From: Oscillospiraceae bacterium
GTDB lineage: Bacteria > Bacillota > Clostridia > Oscillospirales > Oscillospiraceae
Reading direction: 5' to 3'
NCBI GenBank assembly: GCA_009785655.1
Contig: WQVW01000057.1
Location: forward strand, 1 to 8,493
Length of the DNA: 8,493 nt
Shown here in pieces: positions 1 to 5,638 of the stretch. Numbering within the stretch: position 1 is the first letter of the stretch; every line of letters begins with the position of its first letter. Below the pieces are notes generated by a model that was not told where the DNA came from, ran no database searches, and saw nothing but the letters and a program-made list of their open reading frames with translations. The translations under genes and the position numbers were made by a program.

Positions 1-1
1 C

Positions 2-124
2 GCCGGAGAGGGGTTGAACGCAAAAATAAAAAAAATGCCGGAGGAAACGCAATCGAAACTGCAGATTACACTGCAGCGGATCATCAACGAAGGTTCCGGC
101 GGGTTGATTTGTATTATACTGTAG
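2..124 (+). CDS. C-terminal fragment of an unidentified protein, cut by the left edge
   Basis: A reading frame is open from the left edge and ends at TAG 122-124, giving 40 residues (from AGEGLNAKIKK to GGLICIIL). The middle is an amphipathic, charged helix-like stretch with alternating K/E and L/I, and the last residues are hydrophobic. A perfect hairpin begins six bases after the stop, as expected for the last gene of a transcription unit, and this is the main reason to believe the frame. The internal ATG at 35 has no well-placed Shine-Dalgarno site (a GGAGAGGGG run lies about 21 bases upstream), so the start is probably outside the window. I do not recognise the family. A regulator tail is possible but unsupported. 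Frame 1 is also open across this stretch but runs through a terminator and a promoter, so I rejected it. Confidence 0.4.
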   Translation, partial: AGEGLNAKIKKMPEETQSKLQITLQRIINEGSGGLICIIL

Positions 125-129
125 AAAGC

Positions 130-167
130 GAAACGCCTATCGGTCAGCAAATACCGATAGGCGTTTC
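130..167 (+). terminator. 15-bp hairpin after the left-edge gene
   Basis: GAAACGCCTATCGGT (130-144) is exactly complementary to 153-167, with an 8-base loop (145-152). The A/T ends of the stem (GAAA/TTTC) stand in for a U-tract, because the bases after the stem are TGGG. It therefore fits a terminator whose U residues lie inside the stem. It may also act as a backstop for minus-strand transcripts from the toxin gene at 291-380. Stem complementarity is certain; terminator strength is inferred. Confidence 0.65.
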
Positions 168-172
168 TGGGA

Positions 173-201
173 TTGACAAATTCGTTGATGTGTGCTATAC
201 T
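173..201 (+). promoter_or_regulatory. Strong sigma-A promoter of the antisense antitoxin RNA
   Basis: The -35 box is TTGACA (173-178), followed by a 17-base spacer and a -10 box TATACT (196-201) preceded by TG (193-194), an extended -10. The expected start is near 208-210. No protein gene with a usable ribosome site follows for more than 300 bases. What follows is two hairpins, so the promoter most likely makes a short RNA. It abuts the U-tract of the opposing toxin terminator, as in 3'-overlapping type I toxin-antitoxin pairs. Confidence 0.8.
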
Positions 202-248
202 ACAAACATAAAAGGAACTGCCGCTTTTCACATGGCGGCTCAGTCCTT
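202..248 (-). terminator. Terminator of the toxin mRNA
   Basis: Read on the minus strand, AAGGA-CTG-(AG bulge)-CCGC (248-235) pairs with GCGG-CAG-(T bulge)-TCCTT (224-212) around a 10-base loop (234-225). The stem is followed by a T-rich tail, TTTTATGTTT. This is the best intrinsic terminator downstream of the small hydrophobic ORF. The antitoxin -10 box (196-201) lies directly past the tail, so the two convergent transcripts are interlocked. Confidence 0.65.
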
Positions 249-300
249 AAATGAGAACTTGAGGCGCCTTAGAAGCTAAGGCGCCTCATATCATTCATCT
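208..300 (+). ncRNA. Predicted antisense RNA antitoxin (type I)
   Basis: An RNA started at the 173-201 promoter would run from about 208 to just beyond the hairpin at 260-288, roughly 80-95 nucleotides. It is antisense to the 3' untranslated region of the minus-strand hydrophobic peptide mRNA and may reach its stop codon (291-293). It contains two structures: an imperfect stem at 212-248 (loop 225-234) and a perfect 13-bp stem at 260-288. This matches the known organisation of Bacillota pairs such as TxpA/RatA and BsrG/SR4, where the antitoxin is transcribed convergently and overlaps the toxin mRNA 3' end. The promoter, hairpins and overlap are visible. The function and the exact 3' end are inferred, since the T-richness after the hairpin is only modest (TATCATTCATCTTCGTT). 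Confidence 0.65.
260..288 (+). terminator. 13-bp perfect hairpin ending the antitoxin RNA
   Basis: TGAGGCGCCTTAG (260-272) is fully complementary to 276-288, with an AAG loop. The downstream strand is moderately T-rich on the plus side (TATCATTCATCTTCGTT) and not T-rich on the minus side (AGTTCTCATTT). The hairpin therefore fits better as the end of the plus-strand RNA. The same sequence lies in the 3' untranslated region of the minus-strand toxin mRNA, so complementary loops on the two RNAs could begin pairing here. Confidence 0.6.
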
Positions 301-380
301 TCGTTAAACAATTTGTAACAAAGAGTGATGACAGCTATAATTACCATGGTGTATAGAAACATCATGTCGTATGTAACCAT
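291..380 (-). CDS. Small hydrophobic type I toxin-like peptide
   Basis: The 29-residue peptide begins MVTYDMMFLYTMV and ends CYKLFNEDE. After a short MVTYD head, residues about 6-23 form one continuous hydrophobic span that would make a single membrane helix, followed by a short polar tail. This is the look of the small holin-like/TxpA-like toxins of Bacillota, many of which start with MVTY and are missed because of size. They act at the cytoplasmic membrane. The usual tail is lysine-rich, whereas this one is acidic (NEDE). The start at 380 is chosen because GGGGG (393-389) lies eight bases upstream. An in-frame ATG at 386 would add two residues but is only two bases from that site. The gene has its own promoter, a leader hairpin masking the ribosome site, a terminator, and an antisense RNA across its 3' end. 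Function is inferred from this architecture. Confidence 0.7.
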   Translation of the reverse strand: MVTYDMMFLYTMVIIAVITLCYKLFNEDE

Positions 381-384
381 AGAC

Positions 385-410
385 ATCACCCCCTTTACAT
401 CGGGAGTGAC
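385..410 (-). promoter_or_regulatory. Leader hairpin sequestering the toxin Shine-Dalgarno site
   Basis: On the minus-strand mRNA, GTCACTCCC (410-402) can pair with GGGGGTGAT (393-385) across an 8-base loop (401-394). This gives nine pairs, two of them G-U. The 3' arm contains the whole purine-rich ribosome-binding site of the toxin. Translational masking of this kind is an established safety feature of several type I toxin mRNAs. Complementarity is seen directly; its effect is inferred. Confidence 0.6.
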
Positions 411-438
411 CAAGTCGCCAAGCGGCAATTCCACCCGC

Positions 439-468
439 AGTATATCACGCGTGGGCATGTTGCGTCAA
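439..468 (-). promoter_or_regulatory. Promoter of the toxin gene
   Basis: Read on the minus strand, the -35 box is TTGACG (468-463), with an 18-base spacer and a -10 box TATACT (444-439) preceded by TG, an extended -10. The start would be near 432, leaving a leader of about 50 nucleotides before the toxin start codon. It points away from the hydratase promoter at 502-531. Confidence 0.7.
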
Positions 469-501
469 TAAAGCATTCTTGCTGATAGGCACTTTTTTCA
501 G

Positions 502-531
502 TTGCATGGTTGGAAGATTTTGTGTTAAAAT
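502..531 (+). promoter_or_regulatory. Promoter of the aconitase-family hydratase gene
   Basis: TTGCAT (502-507) and TAAAAT (526-531) are separated by 18 bases, and TG at 523-524 makes an extended -10. The predicted start is near 538, giving a leader of about 25 bases. This is downstream of the alternative TTG (479) and ATG (506) starts, so it supports translation from 563. Confidence 0.6.
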
Positions 532-562
532 CAAGGGTAACAATATCTGCGAGGTGGACAAT

Positions 563-2779
563 ATGTCAATGATCGAATATATAGATAACGGTGTCACTAT
601 AGTGAACAATCAGCCTGTTCCGGCGGACAAGTCTATGCCGGTGGGGCGAGAGAAGACTATCAGCTATAAAATCTTACGCGCGCATGATACCGGAATATCC
701 CCGGATAAGATGCGCCTGAAATTCGATGCGCTGGTGTCACACGATATCACGTATGTCGGGATTATACAGACGGCGCGGGCGTCTGGTATGACGGCGTTCC
801 CGATTCCCTACGCGCTGACGAACTGTCACAACAGCTTGTGCGCCGTGGGCGGCACGATCAATGAAGATGACCATGCGTTCGGATTGTCGGCGGCAATCAA
901 GTACGGCGGCATATTTGTCCCGCCGAATCAGGCGGTGATCCATCAATATGCCCGCGAAAAGCTGTCAGCGTGCGGGAAGATGATTCTGGGCTCTGACTCG
1001 CACACGCGATATGGGTCATATGGCACGATGGGTTTCGGCGAAGGCGGCGGTGAGCTTGCCAAGCAGCTTTTGAAGAATACATACGATATAGACGCGCCGG
1101 AGGTTGTCCTCGTTTGGCTGGAGGGTACCCCCCCGCGTGGGATTGGGCCGCATGATGTCGCGCTTGCGCTGGTGGGCGCGGTGTTCCCGGGCGGAAAAGT
1201 CAAGAACAAGATTCTGGAATTTGCGGGGCCGGGCATTGCCGCGCTGTCGATGGATTTCCGCATCGGAATCGACGTGATGACAACCGAGACAAGTTGCCTG
1301 AGCTCAATATGGGAAACGGACGAGACGGTTCGCGCGTATTATGACAATGTCGGCAGGCCGGAAGATTATCGAAAACTGTCGATTGAGGATGGGGCGTATT
1401 ATGACGCCATTGTGAAGATAAATCTTTCCGAAATGGAGTCAATGATTGCGTTGCCGTTTCATCCGTCAAAAGTGTATACGATACATGAGATTCAGCGTGA
1501 TCCCGCGCGGATTTTGCGTGAGGTTCAAGACGAGTGCAACAGTGCGCTTAGCGGACAGACGTGCTTGGATATTGTGGGCTGCATAAACGCGCACGGTGAA
1601 GTGACGTGCGAACAGGGCGTCATCGTCGGCTGCGCCGGCGGAATGTATGAAAATATTTCAGAGGCGGCCGATATTCTGCGCGGGGCATCTGTTGGAGATA
1701 AGTATTTTGATCTGTCGGTCTATCCGTCCTCAACGCCGATTAGTCTTGCCGTCACGCGGGATGGTATCGCCGAAACGCTGATGGAATCCGGCGCGCTGAT
1801 GAAGTCTGCGTTCTGCGGCCCGTGTTTCGGCGCGGGCGATACCCCGGCGCATAACACGCTGTCGATCCGCCATGCAACGCGGAATTTTGCCAATCGTGAG
1901 GGCTCAAAACCCGCTGATGGTCAAATCGCGGCGGTGGCATTGATGGATGCGCGGTCAATCGCTGCCACGGCGACAAACGGCGGTGTTCTGACAGCGGCGA
2001 CTGATATTGAGTATGAGATTACTGAGCGCGAGTATACATACGACGGCGCAATCTATGATAAACGCTGTTACAACGGATTCGGCAAAGCTGATCCATCTGC
2101 GGAGCTGCGCCTTGGCCCCAATATTACGGATTGGCCAAAGTTCCAGCAGACGCAAGAAAATATGTTGGTGAAACTCTGCGCCGTGATACGCGATGAGGTG
2201 ACAACGACTGACGAGCTGATACCATCCGGCGAGACATCGTCGTATCGTTCTAACCCCATCGCACTGGCGGAGTTCACACTGTCCCGCCGTGCGCCGGATT
2301 ATGTGGATATGAGCAAAGCGGTGCGGGATATGGGGCAATCTGAGGCTGTGGAAATATTGAAAAAGGTCGGCGGCGATATCGGCGGTACATCCATCGGCTC
2401 TTGTATTTTTGCGAACAAACCCGGTGACGGCAGTGCGCGGGAGCAGGCGGCTTCATGCCAAAAGATTCTGGGCGGGCTGGCGAACATCTGCTATGAATAC
2501 GCGACGAAGCGGTATCGTTCCAACTGCATCAACTGGGGCATCGTGCCGTTTACAATCAGCCGTGACGAGCCATTTGAGTATTCAGCCGGCGACTGGATAT
2601 ATATCCCCGGAATACGCCAAGCGATCCTATCCGGCGCGGAAGAGATTCCGGCGAAAGTGATCACCAGTGACGGTGTGCGGACTTTGACGCTTGAGTGCCG
2701 AGGCCTGAGTGAAGACGAGCGGATGATCCTTGCCGAGGGGTGTTTGATGAATTATTATGCGGCGGGGTATGGAAAGTGA
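563..2779 (+). CDS. Aconitase-superfamily hydratase (YbhJ type)
   Basis: This is a 738-residue [4Fe-4S] (de)hydratase of the aconitase superfamily, predicted cytoplasmic. Family motifs appear in order: GSDSHT (143-148), the cluster cysteine in VGCAGGMYEN (Cys357), CGPCFG (Cys418 and Cys421), the swivel-domain stretch near DELIPSGETSSYRSNP (about 550-565), and GDGSAREQAA (621-630), matching the catalytic Ser/Arg loop of aconitase. All three cluster ligands are present. Length and motifs resemble Escherichia coli YbhJ more than AcnA/AcnB or the two-subunit isopropylmalate isomerases, and the substrate of that branch is not established. The ATG at 563 is chosen because GAGGTGG (550-556) lies seven bases upstream and the promoter's -10 box is at 526-531. 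Upstream in-frame TTG 479 and ATG 506 would add 28 or 19 non-conserved residues. The gene stands alone, with a terminator right after the stop. Confidence 0.88.
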   Translation: MSMIEYIDNGVTIVNNQPVPADKSMPVGREKTISYKILRAHDTGISPDKMRLKFDALVSHDITYVGIIQTARASGMTAFPIPYALTNCHNSLCAVGGTINEDDHAFGLSAAIKYGGIFVPPNQAVIHQYAREKLSACGKMILGSDSHTRYGSYGTMGFGEGGGELAKQLLKNTYDIDAPEVVLVWLEGTPPRGIGPHDVALALVGAVFPGGKVKNKILEFAGPGIAALSMDFRIGIDVMTTETSCLSSIWETDETVRAYYDNVGRPEDYRKLSIEDGAYYDAIVKINLSEMESMIALPFHPSKVYTIHEIQRDPARILREVQDECNSALSGQTCLDIVGCINAHGEVTCEQGVIVGCAGGMYENISEAADILRGASVGDKYFDLSVYPSSTPISLAVTRDGIAETLMESGALMKSAFCGPCFGAGDTPAHNTLSIRHATRNFANREGSKPADGQIAAVALMDARSIAATATNGGVLTAATDIEYEITEREYTYDGAIYDKRCYNGFGKADPSAELRLGPNITDWPKFQQTQENMLVKLCAVIRDEVTTTDELIPSGETSSYRSNPIALAEFTLSRRAPDYVDMSKAVRDMGQSEAVEILKKVGGDIGGTSIGSCIFANKPGDGSAREQAASCQKILGGLANICYEYATKRYRSNCINWGIVPFTISRDEPFEYSAGDWIYIPGIRQAILSGAEEIPAKVITSDGVRTLTLECRGLSEDERMILAEGCLMNYYAAGYGK

Positions 2780-2782
2780 AAT

Positions 2783-2819
2783 AAAAGGCGCTCTCCCATA
2801 GCGGGATGAGCGCCTTTTT
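2783..2819. terminator. Bidirectional terminator between the hydratase and a small minus-strand gene
   Basis: AAAAGGCGCTC-TCCC (2783-2797) pairs with GGGA-(T bulge)-GAGCGCCTTTTT (2803-2819) around a 5-base loop. T-runs flank the stem on both strands, so it can stop the plus-strand hydratase transcript, four bases after its stop codon, and the convergent minus-strand transcript of the 50-residue gene. Confidence 0.85.
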
Positions 2820-2825
2820 GTAAAT

Positions 2826-2978
2826 CTACTTCTTATCGTCGCCCGGATGATGGCGGCTGGCGGATTGTTTCTTTTGATTGCGCCCCTCACCATCTGCGGC
2901 ACTGCGCGCCGATGTTAGGCCGCCTTTAGCCTTTTGCGCCCGGACACGCTTTGGATCTAACTGACTGTCTTTTGCCAT
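2826..2978 (-). CDS. Small basic hydrophilic protein (50 aa), function unknown
   Basis: The ATG at 2978 is preceded by AAAAGG (minus strand, eight to nine bases upstream) and the frame ends at TAG 2828-2826, just before the shared terminator. The product begins MAKDSQLDPKRVRAQKAKGG and ends ASRHHPGDDKK. It has 13 Lys/Arg and two His against six Asp/Glu, no Cys, Trp, Tyr or Phe, and no membrane segment, so it is probably disordered. The DPKRxRAQKAKGG stretch faintly recalls the KGG-type motif of small stress proteins (DPEKxREIASKGG), but I would not assign that family. A nucleic-acid or ribosome partner would suit its charge, though this is speculation. It lies 62 bases downstream of the nitroreductase stop on the same strand with no clear terminator between them, so it may be co-transcribed. 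A lone TATAAT at 3033-3028 could also serve it, but no good -35 is visible. Confidence 0.65.
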   Translation of the reverse strand: MAKDSQLDPKRVRAQKAKGGLTSARSAADGEGRNQKKQSASRHHPGDDKK

Positions 2979-3040
2979 TGTACAAATCCTTTTCGTTTAT
3001 TTTATAGCTTTTGCTGATAAACGGTGGATTATACCTGGGC

Positions 3041-3550
3041 TTATTTCAGCAAAAATTCGTCCAAATCCATCCTGACGCTGTGAACTGGGGATGGTGCGCA
3101 ATCGTCCGCGCGGTAGCCTATCGGCAGCATGGCGACTGGTACAATGTTCTCCGGCAGCGCGAAGACTTCGGTGGCTTTCTGTGCGTCGAAATGCATGACC
3201 CAGCAGGTGCCGAGGCCGAGTGCTTCCGCCGCGAACATCATGCTTGTGGTGACAATGCTGGCATCCACTTCCCCACTCAATGCACCATCGAAATGACGCT
3301 GCCAGCAGGTTGTTTTATCGTAGCAAATCAATAGCACCAACTGCGCGCCGAAGCGGCAGGGTGTGCATTCGTCCACTTTGGCGAAGTCATCCGGCGTTGT
3401 GATGACCTTGATACGCTGCGGCTGATTGTTCTTAGCGGTTGGGGCGACGCGCCCAGCTTCCAATATTTGGTCAAGCTTCCCCTGCTCCACCGGTTGATCT
3501 TTGAATTTGCGTGCGGAATAGCGTGATGTGGTTAATTCGAGAAATGACAT
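3041..3550 (-). CDS. Nitroreductase-family FMN oxidoreductase
   Basis: This is a 169-residue, single-domain nitroreductase-fold protein, within the range of the smaller members. These are usually homodimeric cytoplasmic flavoproteins reducing nitro, quinone or other electrophilic substrates with NAD(P)H. Visible hallmarks are the N-terminal SRYSARKFKDQPV (residues 9-21; the Arg/Ser contacts bind FMN phosphate), APTAKNNQPQ (36-45), the central helix DASIVTTSMMFAAEALGLGTCWV (96-118) and the closing LPIGYRADD (142-150). The start is secure: GAAAGAGGGG lies about seven bases upstream and a consensus promoter precedes it. The region around 61-65 carries a Cys pair (ECTPC), which is not typical and might be structural. 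The substrate cannot be told. The gene is divergent from the E1 operon, with promoters back to back. Confidence 0.88.
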   Translation of the reverse strand: MSFLELTTSRYSARKFKDQPVEQGKLDQILEAGRVAPTAKNNQPQRIKVITTPDDFAKVDECTPCRFGAQLVLLICYDKTTCWQRHFDGALSGEVDASIVTTSMMFAAEALGLGTCWVMHFDAQKATEVFALPENIVPVAMLPIGYRADDCAPSPVHSVRMDLDEFLLK

Positions 3551-3582
3551 AGAGAACCCCTCTTTCTTTCATTTTGTTATTG

Positions 3583-3611
3583 ATTATAATACAGCAAGGC
3601 ACAGATTTCAA
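3583..3611 (-). promoter_or_regulatory. Consensus promoter of the nitroreductase gene
   Basis: On the minus strand, TTGAAA (3611-3606), a 17-base spacer and TATAAT (3588-3583) form a near-perfect sigma-A promoter. The start would be near 3576, giving a leader of about 25 bases with the AGAGGGG ribosome site. Confidence 0.85.
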
Positions 3612-3615
3612 GATA

Positions 3616-3644
3616 TTTACTTTCACCGCCGCACGTGCTACAAT
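3616..3644 (+). promoter_or_regulatory. Promoter of the E1 alpha/E1 beta/acetyltransferase operon
   Basis: TTTACT (3616-3621), a 17-base spacer and TACAAT (3639-3644) with TG at 3636-3637 make an extended -10 promoter. The predicted start is near 3651. Its -35 box lies four bases from the -35 box of the divergent nitroreductase promoter, so one bound regulator, or RNA polymerase itself, could affect both. Confidence 0.65.
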
Positions 3645-3689
3645 ATCTGCAAATGATCAGGCTGGAGCCAGAAATAAGGAGGAAAGACC

Positions 3690-4676
3690 ATGGAACTAAA
3701 CCGCGACATTACAAGCACCATGTATCTGCGGATGCAAAGAATCCGGGCGTTTGAAAACACGGCGATGACGTTGTTTGCCGATGGGAAAATCCCCGGGGCA
3801 TTGCACCTGTACACCGGCGAAGAGGCTGTCGCCGCCGGGGTGTGCGCGAATCTGCGCGAAGATGACTATATCGTCAGTACCCATCGTGGACATGGGCATA
3901 TTGTGGCCAAAGGCGGTGAACTGAAATACATGATGGCAGAGCTGCTTGGCAAAGAAACTGGCTATTGCAACGGCAAGGGCGGCTCAATGCATATTGCCGA
4001 TGTATCTAAAGGAATCCTCGGTGCGAACGGGATTGTCGGGGCGGGACTGAGCATTTCCGTTGGCGCGGGGCTGTCGATCAGCTATCGCGGGACAGATCAG
4101 GTCTGCGTCTGCTTCTTTGGGGACGGTTCCAGCAATCAGGGGACATTTCATGAAGCGTTGAACATGGCTGGTATCTGGAAACTGCCGATTGTCTTCGTCT
4201 GTGAAAACAACGGCTATGGTGCATCGATGAGTCAGGCGAAGCATATGTTGGTTCGCGACATTGCTGACCGCGGGGCGGCTTACGGGATTCCGGGGGTGGT
4301 TGTGGACGGCAACGATGCGATTGCTGTGTATAATACCACGGCGGAAGCGGTCACCCGGGCGCGGCGAGGCGACGGGCCGACGCTGATAGAGTGCAAAACC
4401 TATCGCCATCGCGGCCAGTTTGAAGGCGACCCCGGAATCTACCGGCCGGCGGCCGAAGTTGAAGCGTGGCTGGCGAAAGACCCGATACCGAGATTCGCCG
4501 GATTTTTGCAAGAATTTGGATTGTTATCGGCACAAGAGATCGAGGCGATTGATCAACAGGTTGCCGATGAAATCCGTGAGGCGATTGTTTTCGCGGAGCA
4601 AAGCCCCTACCCTGCCGTTGAAAAGATTGTCGAAGATATTTACTCCGATATTATTGAGGAGGTGCGCGTGAGATGA
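3690..4676 (+). CDS. ThDP-dependent 2-oxo acid/acetoin dehydrogenase E1 component, alpha subunit
   Basis: This 328-residue alpha subunit belongs to an alpha2beta2 E1 enzyme, which decarboxylates a 2-oxo acid (or cleaves acetoin) on thiamine diphosphate and passes the acyl group to a lipoyl E2. The thiamine-binding motif runs from GDGSSNQGTFHEALNMAG (144-161) to ENNGYG (172-177). The substrate-side stretch HLYTGEEAVAAG (39-50) and STHRGHGH (63-70) are typical. The loop YRHRGQFEGDPGIYRP (238-253) is of the type seen in AcoA-like proteins, with Gln-Phe-Glu replacing the serine region of PdhA. Acetoin dehydrogenase alpha is therefore a reasonable guess, but pyruvate or another 2-oxo acid is not excluded. 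AAGGAGG (3676-3682) lies seven bases before the ATG, a textbook start. The stop overlaps the beta-subunit start (ATGA), implying coupled translation in equal amounts. No E2 or E3 gene follows. Confidence 0.87.
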   Translation: MELNRDITSTMYLRMQRIRAFENTAMTLFADGKIPGALHLYTGEEAVAAGVCANLREDDYIVSTHRGHGHIVAKGGELKYMMAELLGKETGYCNGKGGSMHIADVSKGILGANGIVGAGLSISVGAGLSISYRGTDQVCVCFFGDGSSNQGTFHEALNMAGIWKLPIVFVCENNGYGASMSQAKHMLVRDIADRGAAYGIPGVVVDGNDAIAVYNTTAEAVTRARRGDGPTLIECKTYRHRGQFEGDPGIYRPAAEVEAWLAKDPIPRFAGFLQEFGLLSAQEIEAIDQQVADEIREAIVFAEQSPYPAVEKIVEDIYSDIIEEVRVR

Positions 4677-5638
4677 AGACGATGAATTACAGAGATGCCA
4701 TCCGTGAAGCCATGTGCATCCGTATGCGTGAGGACGACAGCGTCCTGTTGATGGGCGAAGATGTGGGGTTTTTCGGCGGTTCTTCCGGCATAACGGCCGG
4801 GATGTTTGAGGAATTCGGTGAAAAGCGTGTGCGTGACACGCCGATTTCTGAAAGTGCGATCATCGGCGCGGCGGTGGGTTCCGCTGCCACCGGACTGCGG
4901 CCGATTATTGATCTGCTTTTTGTAGACTTCATGCTGGTCGGCATTGATCAGATTGTCAACCAGGCTGCCAAGATGCGCTATATGTTCGGCGGGAAAATTT
5001 CGATGCCGATGGTGGCACGTCTGCCATGCGGCGGCGGCGCGGGATTGGCGGCGCAGCATTCACAATCGTTGGAAGCATGGCTGACGCATATTCCGGGACT
5101 GAAAACGGTATACCCTTCCACCCCGCAGGATGCCTTGGGGCTGATGCTGTCAGCGATTGACGATGATAATCCGGTGATGTTTTTAGAACACCGGCTGCTT
5201 TACGATATGGTGGGCGAGATTGTGGACATGAATCCAATCCCGCTGGGTGTGGGCGATATAAAACGCGCGGGATCAGATGTCACCGTGGTCGCCACAGGCA
5301 AAATGGTTCATGAGGCGTTGCGTGCCGCCGATATCCTTGCCAACGACGGCATTGCACTTGAGGTAATCGACCCGCGCAGTTTATACCCGTTTGACATGGA
5401 CATGATTGCGAAGTCCCTTGAAAAGACGCGCCGGGCAGTGATTATCACCGAGGAAAATAAACGCGTGGCGTTTTCTGCCGAGATATCCGCCACGATCGCT
5501 GAGGAATATTTTGATCTGCTGGATGCGCCTGTCGTCCGAATCGGCGCGTTGAACACGCCGGCTCCGTTCTCGCCGCCGATGGAGACATATTATCTGCCCT
5601 GTGCCGAAGACATTGTGGCGGCGGTGAGAAAGTTCTGA
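4673..5638 (+). CDS. ThDP-dependent 2-oxo acid/acetoin dehydrogenase E1 component, beta subunit
   Basis: This 321-residue protein is the partner of the upstream alpha subunit. It has the transketolase-like pyrimidine-binding domain in the N-terminal half and the transketolase C-terminal domain from about residue 198. Key features are MGEDVG (27-32), DTPISESAIIGAAVG (55-69; the Glu that activates thiamine), AQHSQSLEAWLTHIPGLKTVYPSTP (127-151; the His of the active-site entrance) and DPRSLYPFD (233-241). The C-terminal NTPAPFSPPME stretch is also characteristic. The best Shine-Dalgarno of the operon, GAGGAGGTG (4656-4664), lies inside the end of the alpha gene about nine bases before the ATG. 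A second ATG at 4682 is possible. The stop shares one base with the acetyltransferase start. The substrate is not deducible; the sequence is of the AcoB/PdhB group. Confidence 0.87.
   Translation: MKTMNYRDAIREAMCIRMREDDSVLLMGEDVGFFGGSSGITAGMFEEFGEKRVRDTPISESAIIGAAVGSAATGLRPIIDLLFVDFMLVGIDQIVNQAAKMRYMFGGKISMPMVARLPCGGGAGLAAQHSQSLEAWLTHIPGLKTVYPSTPQDALGLMLSAIDDDNPVMFLEHRLLYDMVGEIVDMNPIPLGVGDIKRAGSDVTVVATGKMVHEALRAADILANDGIALEVIDPRSLYPFDMDMIAKSLEKTRRAVIITEENKRVAFSAEISATIAEEYFDLLDAPVVRIGALNTPAPFSPPMETYYLPCAEDIVAAVRKF

Noticed and set aside
1..279. Frame 1 open from the left edge to TAA at 277-279 (about 92 codons)
   Set aside because: It runs through a perfect 15-bp terminator, a consensus promoter and another hairpin, and its translation looks like shadow sequence. 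The frame ending at 122-124 fits the terminator position better.
232..279. 15-codon ORF (MAAQSLNENL...) inside the predicted antitoxin RNA
   Set aside because: The only purine site (AAAGGA, 211-216) is about 15 bases away and sits in a stem, and the ORF ends inside the next hairpin. It is more likely fortuitous than a leader peptide.
1955..2338. 127-codon minus-strand ORF opposite the hydratase
   Set aside because: It lies wholly within the hydratase coding region, with no ribosome site or domain seen.
3028..3033. TATAAT on the minus strand as a separate promoter for the 50-residue gene
   Set aside because: No acceptable -35 box lies 16-18 bases upstream (the best, TTGCTG, is only 13 bases away), so co-transcription from the nitroreductase promoter is as likely.
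3655..3672. GGCTGGAGCC palindrome before E1 alpha as a regulatory hairpin
   Set aside because: The arms are only four bases with a two-base centre, which is too small to support a claim.
3984..4511. 175-codon minus-strand ORF opposite E1 alpha
   Set aside because: It is a shadow of the strongly supported E1 alpha gene, and its Arg/Pro/His-rich translation with no recognisable domain is typical of antisense frames in GC-rich codons.
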